This document shows positions 1-11,431 of a stretch of 64,000 nt of DNA, in pieces (the stretch's first letter is position 1; each line of letters opens with the position of its first letter). The DNA comes from Ochromonas danica (taxonomy: Eukaryota > Sar > Chrysophyceae > Chromulinales > Chromulinaceae). The notes beneath the pieces are model-generated. The model searched no databases and was not told the origin of the DNA. It saw only the letters and a list, made by a program, of their open reading frames with translations. The stretch is from contig VKHL01000057.1 of NCBI GenBank assembly GCA_015146655.1, positions 7,840 through 71,839 on the forward strand, given 5' to 3'. The position numbers were made by a program, and so were the translations under genes.

Positions 1-129
1 TGTGGCAGGAAGTTATTCCTGCTGTATTACATATTAGCTTACCACACACCATAACAATAGCTAACACTCAACACTCTCTGTAACACAACCTAATAAATAA
101 CATCATCATCAACTATATGTTTGGCCACA
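1..129 (+). repeat. Left terminal inverted repeat
   Basis: Matches the reverse complement of 2040-2168 over its whole length with one visible mismatch. It begins TGTGGCAGGAAG and ends GGCCACA. The window starts exactly on it, so the true left edge could lie slightly further out. Confidence 0.85.
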
Positions 130-571
130 GTCTCCCTTCTGTTGAGTGAAGAAGAAGCATTTTCTATGGCGATGCTTTTAATGGTGATGCTTGGGGTGTC
201 ATATACCCTCTCATCTCCCACACATCGGGGTCCATTATTATGCCTTTCTACTTCTTATGTTAGTTGAGTTAAGCTACTTTGTTGTTGTCATGCTTCATGC
301 ATGGCTCAAAGGCGATTTCTATTTTCAGCCTTATTAATTTGCAGTAGCCTTTGTTTTTAGATTTGTCTCGTCATAGAGATCTTTATTAAGGTAAGTGAGC
401 ATTTTATTTGTAAGTGTTTTATCTTTTATACTTACTGCTCTCTTCTTATTATTGTATTTATGCTGGTTTTCGCAGTGCACTACGATGGTACCAGTTATAT
501 TCAACATACCCCTTTCATTAAAGCTAAGTTTACATTTAGCTGACAGGGTTGTTAGTACACATTAGCACGCT

Positions 572-1130
572 TGAGGCTAATGGCAAGTGTTATATATACT
601 CTTTTTATTTCAGTAAGTCGCTTATCATAAGAGACTACAGAAGAGTTTATTTTTATGCACCAAGCACATCGAATTATTTTTATGCGAATTCTTTTCACTG
701 GTGGTGTTTGAATGTTGTTTCATGTTCTCTACCTTGCAGTCTGTAGCTGCTGCTGTTTTAGCTAGTAGGTAGTAGTATGAACATAGATAGTACGTTGCTG
801 ATGCTGGTTCTCAACAAGTGGATACGCAAGCAATCAGTCTCACACGAATAAACTTTTATTGTTGTTGTTGTTGCTGGACCACAATGGATCCTTTTGTTTT
901 CGGCAAAGGAAAATGCAATGCCATTTGGTTTATCTTTGTTTGTTTGTTTGTTTGTTTGTTTGTATATTAAGTTATTTATGTTATAGATATTGAGTATATC
1001 TAAAACACCTAATATACTTTTCAATCTTTGTGGCCAAACATATAGTTGATGATGATGTTATTTATTAGGTTGTGTTACAGAGAGTGTTGAGTGTTAGCTA
1101 TTGTTATGGTGTGTGGAAAGCTAATATGTA
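572..1130 (+). repeat. Internal direct repeat, copy 1
   Basis: Nearly identical to 1602-2141. Copy 1 has extra TTG and TTTG units (near 860-880 and 940-962) and a few substitutions. It ends in a truncated copy of the right terminal repeat, followed by the perfect palindrome GTATTGCTAGCAATAC at 1131-1146. Confidence 0.85.
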
Positions 1131-1380
1131 GTATTGCTAGCAATACTTATTTAATTCATGCTATTTTCTCTGTCTTTTCCCTCTGTCAATGATTGGAATT
1201 CCATGGAATTAGATGGAAATATGAAATTCTGTAGTGTTGCCTGCAACCCTTATTGCATTTACGTATTTCCTTAACTTTATTTAAGCTTTTTCTCTGTAGT
1301 TATGTAAATACGTAGGGTGCAGACTTTGTCATGTATTTAGAATCTTTTATTGTGATTAACGTCTGTTCTCCTACAACTAT

Positions 1381-1407
1381 TATATTAAGGTAAATCACCT
1401 TAATATA
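1381..1407. repeat. Short inverted repeat in the element's unique core
   Basis: TATATTAAGGT and ACCTTAATATA are perfect 11-bp inverted arms around a 5-base spacer. They lie in the core between the two direct repeats. A hairpin or a relic of another element's end is possible; no function can be assigned. Confidence 0.5.
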
Positions 1408-1539
1408 CGAGAGAGAAGGAAAATCTCCGACTCTCTCACCTGTTCTTCTTTAAAGGTTCTCATCTTCTTTTAACTGACAATTCCTCAGTTTCTTTAATTG
1501 GTACCTGAATCCCGCCTCAGGCCACCCCCACGAAACGGC

Positions 1540-1587
1540 CAGGTGGCCCGGTGTGGCTCGGTGTGGAGCGGTGTGGCCCGGTGTGGA
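1540..1587 (+). repeat. 10-bp minisatellite, consensus CGGTGTGGNN
   Basis: About four to five tandem units of GTGTGG-containing 10-mers, markedly G-rich against an AT-rich background. It lies directly before direct-repeat copy 2. Confidence 0.7.
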
Positions 1588-1601
1588 AAACAAATCCAGT
1601 G

Positions 1602-2141
1602 TGAGGCTAATGGCAAGTGTTATATATACTCTTTTTATTTCAGTAAGTCGCTTATCATAAGAGACTACAGAAGAGTTTATTTTTATGCACCAAGCACATC
1701 GAATTATTTTTATGTGAATTCTTTTCACTGGTGGTGTTTGAATGTTGTTTCATGTTCTCTACCTTGCAGTCTGTAGCTGCTGCTGTTTTAGCTAGTAGGT
1801 AGTAGTATGAACATAGATAGTACGTTGCTGATGCTGGTTCTCAACAAGTGGATACGCAAGCAATCAGTCTCACACGAATATTGTTGTTGTTGCTGGACCA
1901 CAATGGATCCGTTTGTTTTCGGCAAAGGAAAATGCAATGCCATTTGGTTTATCTTTGTTTGTTTGTTTGTTTGTATATTAAGTTATTTATGTTATAGATA
2001 TTGAGTATATCTAAAACACCTAATATACTTTTCAATCTTTGTGGCCAAACATATAGTTGATGATGATGTTATTTATTAGGTTGTGTTACAGAGAGTGTTG
2101 AGTGTTAGCTATTGTTATGGTGTGTGGTAAGCTAATATGTA
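1602..2141 (+). repeat. Internal direct repeat, copy 2
   Basis: Second copy of the 572-1130 segment, continuous with the intact right terminal repeat. The near identity suggests a recent duplication, or insertion of a related element into itself. Confidence 0.85.
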
Positions 2142-2168
2142 ATACAGCAGGAATAACTTCCTGCTACA
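2040..2168 (-). repeat. Right terminal inverted repeat
   Basis: Inverted partner of 1-129. The flank immediately to the right (ATAATAATATGG) is AT-rich. A partial copy of the same repeat, in the same orientation, sits at 1029-1130 inside the element. Confidence 0.85.
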
Positions 2169-2537
2169 ATAATAATATGGTAGAATTTGACCATTCAGGT
2201 TGTTATTATTATAGTTACATTATTGCGCACTACTTCTAAAGTAGGAAGGCTCTGTTATAGTTCTTCGAACCCCCAGCCTTGCTTTTCTTGTCCTCATTTT
2301 GGAATAAAGGCACTGGAAGTTTGTTTGTGTGGCAAATTGAGTTTCCAATTTGCGTGGAAACCCGTTTTTCTGCCTTACTGTTTTGCGAAACGGTGGTGGG
2401 TCCCGGAAAAGGTGTTTTGGGCACTCTTGCCTGTAGGGAAAACCACTGTTCCACGCAACACAATAATAATCAACCGTGTCCCGCTCCTCTCCATTCCATT
2501 CCCCTCCTCGTCTTAACTCATATACTATAATACAAAG
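2169..2537. other. Intergenic, probable promoter of the UPF0390-like gene
   Basis: This 369-bp stretch separates the transposon-like element from the next start codon. Short open frames exist on both strands but show no protein-like features. No RNA gene or clear motif was seen; it probably holds the promoter and 5' UTR. Confidence 0.4.
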
Positions 2538-2924
2538 ATGACACAAGGTGGGAAGAAGATATCTAATATAAGACCTGGTGAAGTAAGAAAGTCTGCCAAA
2601 TCGGCGAAAGCTGTGAAGCAGATGAAAAAAGCACAACAGGCCAAGAAAGGCAATCCCACTCAAGCTCCCAAAGGACGTCGTCTTGACGAGGAGACGGAAA
2701 TGGATCTTCTCTTAAGTAAAGCCATTGATAAGAGCAATGAAAAGAAGATGGCTGCCAAGGCTCTGCAGAGTGGTGTTCGTGTGCACACGAAGGACTTGCT
2801 GGCTGGTGGCAAGGAACTCAATCGTGAAGAGAGACGCAAGCTGCTCAAAAACAAAGTCAGTCGCGTGGAGCAGAAGCTGAAGGAGCTAGAGCAGAAGACA
2901 GAGGTGACAGAGGGTCTTCTCTAA
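2538..2924 (+). CDS. Small basic protein resembling UPF0390/DUF2462 (C19orf53 type)
   Basis: An intronless 128-residue, lysine-rich frame starting MTQGGKKISN, which recalls the MAQGQRKFQ start of the UPF0390 family (human C19orf53). The N-terminal third is highly basic, followed by an APKGRR stretch and a helical KAIDKSNEKKMAAKAL segment like the family's single conserved region. The C-terminal 40 residues are charged and helix-forming. Family members are small nuclear or nucleolar proteins of uncertain function. The assignment rests on overall character and a weak motif match, so a generic basic nuclear protein is the alternative. The ATG is the first in a long in-frame stretch. Confidence 0.55.
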   Translation: MTQGGKKISNIRPGEVRKSAKSAKAVKQMKKAQQAKKGNPTQAPKGRRLDEETEMDLLLSKAIDKSNEKKMAAKALQSGVRVHTKDLLAGGKELNREERRKLLKNKVSRVEQKLKELEQKTEVTEGLL

Positions 2925-3073
2925 GGCTGGGGGAGAGGATGGATGTTAGCTGTGTTGTATATAAGAGTGTTACTTACCACACATTACATGACTTACTACT
3001 TCTACTTCGTCTTTTCTTTTCTCCTTCCCCATAGACACTCTTCTCCTCGAATTGCTACCTTTTAAACAGCATT

Positions 3074-5733
3074 TCAATGCGAACTGCTATCTTCATTGTC
3101 ACTCTCTGACCCGCTGCTCGCATCGGCTTCATTTCCTTCGTCTCCCTCCTCTGGATTGGTCGACGCTATCACTTCCTTCACCTCCGGAACTTCTTCCACG
3201 GGGTTAACAGAAGGAGCTGCTTCGATCTTATGTAAAAGGACTTTTGGTGAAACTGCCTCTTCTGTCTCTCCATCGCCTTCGTCTTCTGCCTCTCCATCAT
3301 ACTCATCGCCGGCCTCTTCGCCCCGAGTTTTATACTTCTCCTGAGTACTTGCTCCTTCACTATCGTAAGGATGATCAGGTTGCACGACGGGTAGAGACTG
3401 AGCAGCGGTAACGGTAGCATCTTCGTCATAATCATCTTGGTCTTCACCTTCATCACCTTCCAAGTCATCAAGGTCATCCTCCTCATAGTCTTCATCATCT
3501 TCATAGACGTTGTCGTCAATATCTTCTGCTGCTCGAGGCTGGCCAATGATGTACTCAGTGAATTGCACAGTGTCAGCATCAGCTAACCAAGGATGAGCAA
3601 GTGCCTGAGTGGCTGTTGGGCGTGTATCACAGTCGAGATACAAGAGACTGCGAATGAAATCAACGAATAGATCCTCATCAGACAGTTGCTTCCCACTGCT
3701 TGTACTTGCTGCAGGCATATGAAGACGATCGCGCAAAGTAGTTTTCTTGGGAAAGATGAGATGGAAGGTGCTTGGGTCATTCTCTTCTCGCTCATAGACG
3801 ATGTTAGATGCCGTGAAATACTTCCCTGCCTCACGACAACCAGCAAGGAATTCACGTGGGAATGGTCCCAGAATACCAATAATACGAGATAACATTGTCG
3901 CAACCGAGTCATTCTGAAAAAGCACATAATTTGTATAGAGCTCGGCCAACACGGCACCGACAGACCAAATGTCAATGCGGCCATCATAATTATGCCCCAG
4001 AATCACCTCCGGAGCTCTGTTGAGAAACATTAACATTAATCAAAGAATCAAGCTAAGAAGAAACATTAATAGGGATGTAACATTACTTACCGATAGGAGC
4101 GAGATTGGATATATGTTGTGAGATGGTCGGTAGTGAAGCACGAGCTACCGAAGTCGATGAGCTTCACCTCGCATCTCGAGAAGCTCTTGATGACAATATT
4201 CTCTGGCTTGACGTCACAATGAATCAACTTCAGAGAATGAATAAATTCTAAGGCAAGTAAGACCTGCTTGGCAATACGTTTCAATCGAGGGAGGGTATAA
4301 TAAATCTCGAGAGAATTCTCCCGAATATATCTGCCAAACTCATACAGATTCTCCTTCAACAATTCTGAGACAATAAATAAATGCTCTTTATAATAGAAAT
4401 AATCGATTAGTCGCAATACATGATGACTATCAGGATCACCACGAGAGTTGATGTATTGTAAGAGCTTGATCTCATCGAGGGATTGGTCGAAGAAATCTTT
4501 GTTATTCTTGATCACCTTTAAGCACACCCTATCGCAACACAACATCAACAGACCAACCAGTTTTAAATTAATGAATAGAGTTCAACTGTTAATAGTGGTC
4601 TGTCCTCACCATTCATTCTCTCCATTGTCAACATCCGCGGCGAGATCGATACATTGCAATGCCGTTGAAAAGGCAGCTGTCCCCAGAACATCATAAACCT
4701 CATATCTTCCTGCTATCAAAGTCCCTTTTTGGTGCTTAAAGTCTTTGCTTTCTTCGAAGCCTGTCCTGTAGGGTTCAAAGATCACTTTGAGGTTGAAATA
4801 ACAATGCAAACCACCATCTGCTCCTTCGAAGCGATGTTGACCTATTATTTCTGATCGCCGCCTTTCACCCATTGACTGTCTTTTATACATGGTGTTGTTG
4901 ATATCATCAGGAACACATTGGAAGGGATCACGATGTGCTGGCACATAGTCACTCTCCACAGGAAGAGATCCAAAGGCTCCATCCGTCAGAGCAGCAACTG
5001 GAGGAACAGCAGGAGGGACAGGAACACTTTCTGTTTCATCATTTGTAACAAGCGGGGGCGGAGGTAATATCTTGTCCTCATCCTCTTTACTATCTTCAAG
5101 GGGTGGGGGTGGAGGAGGCATGACAGCAGTAGTTGAAGAAATAGTAGTGGGAGACTTAGGAGAGGAGATTGCAGACTTCTCAGCAAATATCTTCACCAGG
5201 TTTCTCTATAGAGAAATGATACAAAAGATGAATGGAGAGGAGGACATGAGATACAATCATAAGGAAGAAGACAAGGTCGGCATAATAGAGAGACTTACAT
5301 TCTCAAGATCGAAGAACTCGTCCTCAGTCAGACTAATGGTGATATACCCTGCGTCATCATCATTCTCCCACTCATCTCCTTGAAAGTCTCTCCCTTGTAA
5401 GGAGGAAATCAGCTCGAAGATCTTGTTGTGGTCAGGTCGTTCTCGATAGGATCGTCTCTTTTCTTCACCTTCCTCTTCATCCTCATCTTCTCCTTCCTCT
5501 TCCGCCAGCTCAGCATCAGAGCTGCTCTCCTCGCCATCGAGGAGGTAAGTCGATCTTCCTAAGAGATGCTCATCACCAGAAATTTCTTCATTCAATATTG
5601 ATAAGACATCTTCAGTATCTACCACTTCATTGTCCTCGGCATCATTATCATTATCATCACTGAGATATTTCTTTTCAAGCAAAGAGGAGTTGAATTTCTC
5701 AGAGTCTACTTTCTCCTCGGCCATGTCCATCAT
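3074..5733 (-). CDS. DYRK-family protein kinase, plant/protist type
   Basis: Dual-specificity tyrosine-regulated kinase of the CMGC group. Four exons fit splice consensus and phase: 5733-5299, 5205-4610, 4528-4091 and 4016-3074, giving about 803 residues. An acidic N-terminus and a Pro-rich segment precede the kinase core. Visible motifs are VCLKVIKNNKDFFDQSLDEIK (the beta-3 lysine region), HCDVKPENI (catalytic loop), DFGSSC (in place of the usual DFG context), YIQSRSYR|APEVILG (activation loop and P+1, split by an intron) and DIWSVG. The wording is closest to plant DYRKP-like kinases, not animal DYRK or fungal Yak1. The glycine-rich loop reads LGTAAFS, as in that subfamily. The C-terminal 120 residues are very acidic. 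It likely shares its upstream region with the RRM-like gene on the other strand. Confidence 0.9.
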
Positions 5734-6302
5734 GGAATGATTGCTAATGGCAGGTGACTCTAGGAGCAGGAATTAATAGTATAGGATGTGTTCTCTCTCC
5801 AGCAGGGTGGGCTAAGGGTTAGTCTCTCTTCCTCTCAGACTCTCTTCAAGCAATGACTGGACAGAGAGAGTAGTCAGGAAGACAAGGATTGTGAAAGATA
5901 CTGTGAAAAATGAAAACTGAAGATACGCGTCCAACTTTTCTTCAGTATTGAAGAGATTGCAGACAATGACAAAGGTGAAAGATCGTCTGAGAGAGAGAGT
6001 GATCTTCCTCTATTTGAATAAAGAGATTCAACGAGAGAGATTCTAAAGAAAGGAGAAAAATTAGAAAGAGAGAAGGGCTTTTCTTCCTATTGCCTTCTTG
6101 AGATTAAGAGCGAATTGATAGCTTTTGCGCCAGCAAGAGAGTTCAAACCAGCTCGCCCTTCCGACCGATTCCGGGATAGCAACCGTTAGCCCTCTCACCT
6201 ATTAAGTTAAACAAGATTCATCCTCCTCAGTTCTTAAGTTAACAGGCAGAAAAACGTGCCAATGAAAAACAGTTTTTGAAAGTGGGTGGCTTTCTCCTGT
6301 CC
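5734..6302. other. Divergent intergenic region
   Basis: A 569-bp region between two divergently transcribed genes. The first half is purine-rich on the + strand (GAGAGA runs at about 5980-6075). An ACGCGT and a TTTGCGCC string occur (about 5925 and 6124), but single short motifs like these are not evidence on their own. No additional gene was seen. Confidence 0.4.
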
Positions 6303-7025
6303 ATGACTGGTGTAAATAGAAGTTCAAAGAACAATAAGAAGATGATGGCATCCATCCCTTCCAGAGTGACTAGTAGTAGTGGATATAGTGTTATTAGAGC
6401 GAGGCATGCTCTTTCTTCGCGATCATCTTTTAGTGCCTTACCTGCTGTCACCCTCACCAATCCCGAACACGCTCGATGGTATATTCTACATGGATTCAGC
6501 CCTTTCGCCTCACGAGTTGACCTTGAACTCATTCTGGGCTCTGTTAAACCTTTGAAAGTGGATCCTTTGGTCGACGAGAAGCTCTATCCCGTGGGCAAGT
6601 ACGGCCTCTACCTTCCTCCTGCCACAGCAGTCACATTCCGCGAAACTCTACGTGAGAAATATGGCAAACGACTTTTCCTCACTGATCGCTATTTGGTCAA
6701 ACCATGGCAGCGTAGTTCATACTTTGACATCTCGAATAATACCGTGCGCTGCTCAGGCATGCTGCGTGATCTGACTATTGATGCTCTGGCTGCTCCTTTC
6801 GAGAAGTTTGATGTTCGAAAAGATGGATTTGTACGCTTTGGTACTCTAATACAAGAATTGACCGCAAAACGCAAAAGGCCATGGAATGTCAATCCTAAAT
6901 TAGCGTCCACCTTCCTCATCCAGTTTGAGTCCGCCATGGAGGCAGAGAGAGCCACGCTAGAGCTCGATGGTACTTTAATTGATCGTGACATGAACAAGAT
7001 TAGCATGTTTTGGTATCATGGATAG
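6303..7025 (+). CDS. Putative organellar RNA-binding (RRM-like) protein
   Basis: An intronless frame of 240 residues. The ATG at 6303 (MTGVNRSSKNNKK) is the first; upstream in-frame codons are not ATG. The first 50 residues are rich in Ser, Arg and Lys and poor in acidic residues, as in mitochondrial targeting peptides. Two segments have RRM-like spacing: HARWYILHGFSPFASRVDLE..., typical of RNP2 followed by helix 1, and a C-terminal STFLIQFESAMEAERATLEL like RNP1 plus helix 2. I do not recognise the family. RNA binding in mitochondria is inference; a divergent ribosome-associated protein is another possibility. Confidence 0.5.
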   Translation: MTGVNRSSKNNKKMMASIPSRVTSSSGYSVIRARHALSSRSSFSALPAVTLTNPEHARWYILHGFSPFASRVDLELILGSVKPLKVDPLVDEKLYPVGKYGLYLPPATAVTFRETLREKYGKRLFLTDRYLVKPWQRSSYFDISNNTVRCSGMLRDLTIDALAAPFEKFDVRKDGFVRFGTLIQELTAKRKRPWNVNPKLASTFLIQFESAMEAERATLELDGTLIDRDMNKISMFWYHG

Positions 7026-7388
7026 ATAGATAGGTAGCGTAGTAGATCACTAGACCAGGAGGATGGCTATCGTAACATGTAATATATTAATAGCCGGTAC
7101 TGTAGGTACTAGTCTGGCTAGTTTTGAACAATCACACCACACACACTCTGAACAACAGCAACAACAACAGCTACTACCAGCTACAGCATGTCTGTCCTCC
7201 ATAGCATTAAATAGCACCAAGATGACCAAACTAAGCACTTCTGTGAAGACTGGGATAGCAAAGTGTCATTATTAGCATTTATAGAGGAGTTCCGCTGTCA
7301 CCTTCTCTCTCGCTGGAGTTGATGATACCATACCGTCTGCTGCCTCTAACAATACCATACCATAGCACAGCATAGCACACCACACCAC
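7026..7388. other. Convergent intergenic region
   Basis: A 363-bp stretch between the 3' ends of two convergent genes. It holds a CAACAG run near 7150-7175 and CATACCATA/CATAGCACA short repeats near 7330-7380. A 70-codon frame at 7063 has only low-complexity content and is not called. Confidence 0.4.
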
Positions 7389-10300
7389 TAGGCATCGTCT
7401 ATATTGTCTCCGTGACTGTCATGCTGATCATTCTTGTAGTAGAAGTTAGCCATGGAAGTCGTCCTAATAACATGAAATGAACATTCATCAAGTAAGAATC
7501 AATCAGAGGAAGAGACAAAACACACTGACTTGTAGATCTCTTCCTTCAGGAGGTTGTCACTGGAGTCAAGAGACTGCTTCTTCGTTCCATGAAGGGTACC
7601 AACCAGTAGGTCGTCATCATTCTGCACGGGAGTCACCACGGAGCTGGACAGTGATTCTTTGTCATCCTCTGCAATGGGCTGGCCTGCCAAGGGCACATGA
7701 CCCGCTGGCACGGCGAGGTTGAGGAAACTGCTCTGACTACTATTGTTGCTCTGACGGCCTTGAATATTGATACTGTTGTTGCTGCTACCATTTTGACTGC
7801 TGCTACCATCACTTGTGCTTCTCTTCAATGCAAAGACACGGCTAACAGCAGAAGGTTGCTGTGGATGTGATGGCTCTTGAACATCCATTGCAGCTGCAGC
7901 TTCCGCACGAGTAATATCCGCCACTTTTGTCAGCAACAGTTAGCGACAGTTAGCAAAGACAAAGTAAGTTACAAAGCTAGAGGTGGTCACTGACCGTCAT
8001 GGCTGGGGTTGCGGAAGATATAGGTATCCACCAACTTGGTCTGTGAGGTGGAAGGTCTCAGATTCTCTTGATTTGTAGGAGTGACTACACCAGATTTTCG
8101 ACGAACTTGTTGTGCTAATGGTAGAGGATCAGACACTGACAAACCGGAGAGATTGAGGATTGACCGAGAGGTGTAGAATGAAGGAGTGCGATCCATGTTG
8201 AATGTGGTGGACACTCCAGCAGCTGCTGCTTGGTTCATAATAGCACGAGCAGATAACACACGCTGACGCTCACTCTCTTCGGTAATGCGCTTACGAAGAC
8301 GTTGAACACATTTATCCAGAGTCATCTCAATGAGACAATGTGCTCGAATGCGAGAGATACTTGGCCAGGTATTGGCTTCACCCACTCGGAAGACTTCCAC
8401 CAACTCCAATGGAGTAGGATTCTAACAAGCAATAATAAGAAGGAGAATGAGTCGCAAACACGAAGCACATAGTGTTGTTGGTGTTGTCTATACCTTGATT
8501 GCAGAGGTGAGAGCAGTGAATACAGAGATATGACCTGCCCAGGGTGTGATGGTCACATCACCTAATCGTCCCTCATACTCCTATACACACAACCAAACCA
8601 TAAAGCATGTGACAAAGCAGAGTAGTGCAAACATCATACTACTAACCTGTGTGAGTGTCTGAGAGAGTCCTCTTCGAGTACTCCAAAGAGGAGCTTTAGA
8701 TTGGAAGATCAACAGATTGATAATATTCTTCAACCAATCTCTACACTGTGATGTAAGAAAGCGCAGATAGCCTACAAGAGCTCCATAGATGGGGTTCGAC
8801 CAGACAGTAGCTTTGGCACCCCAAGCAGAGAATATCGCACTGTGTGGATTCACTTGACTGACGATGAAGTGGTTAACGTTGAAGAGCTCAGAAAGTTGTT
8901 GCATGGGTAGATCATTCTCTAGACTGCCATCACTATAATCCGCCAGCTTAGCTCGCTTTACCTCTTCCTTGTCCATGACTGCCACTGTGCTCACGCCACC
9001 CCATGCACAATTAGCAACAGAAACAAAGATACTAGTGAGATAGATACACAATATTGACTTACCTTGACGTGTCCACTCATGCTCAGGACGAAACTGACCG
9101 TTGGGCTCTTTGACAATGAGACTGACCGCATCAAAGATACCTGGAAGTGCACAAGAAGCAGCAGCTGCACTCCACACACAGACATGCGGTGCTGTGAGAT
9201 AGTTCAACAGTCTTGGCGGATCATAGCTATTCAAAGGTGCCACAGTGATATTGATAATACGACCTGTTCGATCGAAAGCTTCTTGGAAGGTATACAGGCC
9301 CACGTTCTGCATCATAGCCTTTTTGAAATGCTCAGTGTCCAAGTTCAAAATCTTCTTCTCAAAGATGGAGCTGAAGATAGGGAAGGTGAGCCATCGCAAT
9401 CCTTGAGGGACAAGATAGTTTAATCTTCTTGCAATCTCAGATTTAAACTCATGTGAGTAGCGGAAAAAGTCAGTGCGAATGTTATCAGGTGGTCGCATTT
9501 CCTCATCTGGTTCCCCGAAGAGTTCCACCAGCTCTTGATCGGTACGAGTACTAGCGAGAGAATACGACCACATGGGGAGGAAGGTCAGTCAGAAGAGTCA
9601 GACACAGAGAGATTATAGAGTCTCACCCGATGACTGCGGTAATGATCGATCCTGCTGAGGCTCCGCTGATAACGCGTGGCATGAGTCCTTCCTGGAAGAG
9701 CGCCTTCGCCACACCCATATGATAATAGCCCATGTATGCTCCTCCTGACAGCCTAGTATCATTTCATACAACAATCATACATACATCATCAATTAGACAC
9801 TACCTCGAAATGGTACAAGAGGAGGGAGGAGCAGCTCACAGCAAGGCAGTGCGACCATAAGCATGTCTTGTCTCATTGAAGAATGCCAGCTTTGCATCTG
9901 TTGGCACTTCCTCTTCTGAGATAGGAGAGTCACAAATAAAGTTCAAAGCAGCTGCCATAGTTTCATGATATTTCTCAACAATTAACTTCGTCCCTGCCAT
10001 AGCACGAGAAAACAATCCTTCATGTTGTACACCAAACTGATCCCTTGACAGACAACCTCTCAATCGAAACATTAAATCAAAGACATCACCACGTTGTAAC
10101 ATCTCCATGGTACTTTTAATTCTCTTTTTAATCGTATGGACATCATAGAGAGAGGAATGATCTAGTCGTCTCCATTGATCATCTCCTCGAAGCTCATCCA
10201 ACATGGCAGCAATTGTTTTCCATTCATTATAACTTGTTGCATGACCAAGAAAATGAATCAGTTTCTTCTCTTTCCTACCCTTCTCAGTGAAGACCATGAG

Positions 10301-10558
10301 ACAGTCTCTGATAAGACAGTGACTTGTGCTGAGGGTGACGAGGGAGATCTGCAAGAAGGCGATCATGGCGATTTGTCGTAAAATCTGTCTAGGAGCAAAG
10401 GCCGCGTCGACCATATCCAGTGCGAGTGTCTCAATATAGGGCATGTAGGCTACTGCAGCATGGATGAGTCTCTCAACCTGGTTGACCAGCAGGTCAGCGA
10501 GATTGTTCATTTTGGCCATGGCGGCAGAAGAAAAATCCTCACTTTTCATAGTTGACAC
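7389..10558 (-). CDS. Triacylglycerol lipase, patatin-like SDP1/TGL type
   Basis: Storage-lipid lipase of the SDP1/Tgl3-5 family. Exon 1 (10558-9840) encodes the DUF3336-type N-terminal region (YNEWKTIAAMLDELRGDDQW..., then a GTKLIVEKYHE block). Exon 2 (9752-9627) encodes SGGAYMGYYHMGVAKAL and SGASAGS, the GxSxG nucleophile elbow. Exon 3 starts at 9550 and is interrupted by an in-frame 78-bp intron (9062-8985). The catalytic Asp follows in YSDGSLENDLPM, then FNVNHFIVSQVNPH, a family hallmark. Further exons at about 8580-8493 and 8427-8000 complete the core. The last coding exon probably begins after TGTTATTAG near 7460 and ends at TAG 7389. It would act on triacylglycerol at lipid droplets. 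The Ser/Asn-rich tail is unusual only in composition. Confidence 0.9.
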
Positions 10559-10610
10559 TACAACTACTACTAGACTACTAGTAACAAGACAGAAAAGAGA
10601 AGAAGAGAAC

Positions 10611-10658
<48 letters not shown>

Positions 10659-11431
10659 CCAGAAACAAGCGATTAATCTGCACTGTCTCTCAAAGAAGCA
10701 AAAATCAACACTCGACTAAGAGTTGACTGATTCAATGAAGAAGAAGAACTAGCAACAGAAAGATGAAAAGTCTTAATTGAGATTGATAGTTACTACACCT
10801 CTTCAAGTCAATGCTATAGTAATAATAATAATAATAATAATAATTACTCTTTCCACTCCAAGGACAACAAGCCAGTAGCAGGCAGTAGCAACAGGTCTAG
10901 TAGTTATTGTTGTTGCTGGACTTGTTGTTGTTGTTGCTGCTGGACTTGTTCTGCGCTGCGCCTCTTCCACCCTGAGAGGGCAAGTTCAAACTGTTTCTTC
11001 ACTCTACCCTACCTGCTTCACACTAACAACGCGTTTATTGACACCCTGTAGAGAGTAGTGCAGCTGTGTGGTGCGCATAGGAGGCTCTATTGTGGAAAAC
11101 ACTCTTTCTGTGGTGGAATTCGAATTGTTGGATGACATTCTGTATTATTTGCTTACATGTAAACTTCTTGTCATCAATCTATACCATAAAAGCTTCTCTA
11201 ATAGCTGTATTTCATCCTCATCATTGTCATTGTCATTCATACCACATATCATTCTAATTTATTTCTGAAATTCGAAAATCTAAAATGCTGTAACCCGAAG
11301 TTTCGAAACTCCGAAACTCGGAATTCCCCAAAGTTCGAAAATGGCCTGAAATCAAACCATCCTCGTCGATTCGGAACTGATCTCCAAGACTGTCTTGAGG
11401 CCATCGATTTCCAAATAAATACTATTTCATA
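10559..11431. other. Divergent intergenic region with microsatellites
   Basis: An 873-bp region between the lipase and the SNF2 gene. It contains a (GAT)n tract at about 10612-10657, a (TAA)n tract at about 10819-10843, a TTGTTG/GCTGGACTTG repeat at about 10908-10950, and a TTCGAAA-rich patch at about 11268-11345. Frames over these tracts are low complexity and are not called. Confidence 0.5.
10612..10657 (+). repeat. (GAT)n microsatellite
   Basis: About 15 perfect GAT units just upstream of the lipase start codon on the other strand. Likely in its 5' UTR or promoter, so repeat length could vary between strains. Confidence 0.9.

Larger units (their letters stand above)
1..2168. mobile_element. 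Non-autonomous DNA-transposon-like element with 129-bp terminal inverted repeats
   Basis: Bases 1-129 reappear as the reverse complement at 2040-2168, with one visible difference (fourth base G versus A). The ends are TGTRGCAGGAA... and ...TTCCTGCTACA, and each tip can fold into a small hairpin (CAGGAA-GTTA-TTCCTG). No open frame inside looks like a transposase; the short frames are not supported as genes. The interior is compound: a segment at 572-1130, which ends in a partial copy of the right terminal repeat, is repeated directly at 1602-2141, with differences mainly in TTTG and TTG microsatellite length. The left flank lies outside the window, so a target-site duplication cannot be checked. 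Most likely a MITE-like or foldback element derived from a TIR transposon; the superfamily is unknown. Confidence 0.75.

Noticed and set aside
549-2004. Short frames inside the terminal-repeat element (e.g. 549-746, 1498-1776, 1807-2004)
   Set aside because: They repeat with the direct duplication, lack ATG starts in part, and have no domain-like content.
1-2168. Reading the TGT...ACA ends as an LTR element
   Set aside because: The 129-bp ends are inverted rather than direct repeats, and no retroelement coding region is seen.
5920-6130. ACGCGT and TTTGCGCC strings as cell-cycle (MCB/E2F) sites
   Set aside because: Single short occurrences with no clustering; expected by chance.
7063-7275. 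70-codon frame between two convergent 3' ends
   Set aside because: Low complexity (Gln run) and no family resemblance; fits UTR.
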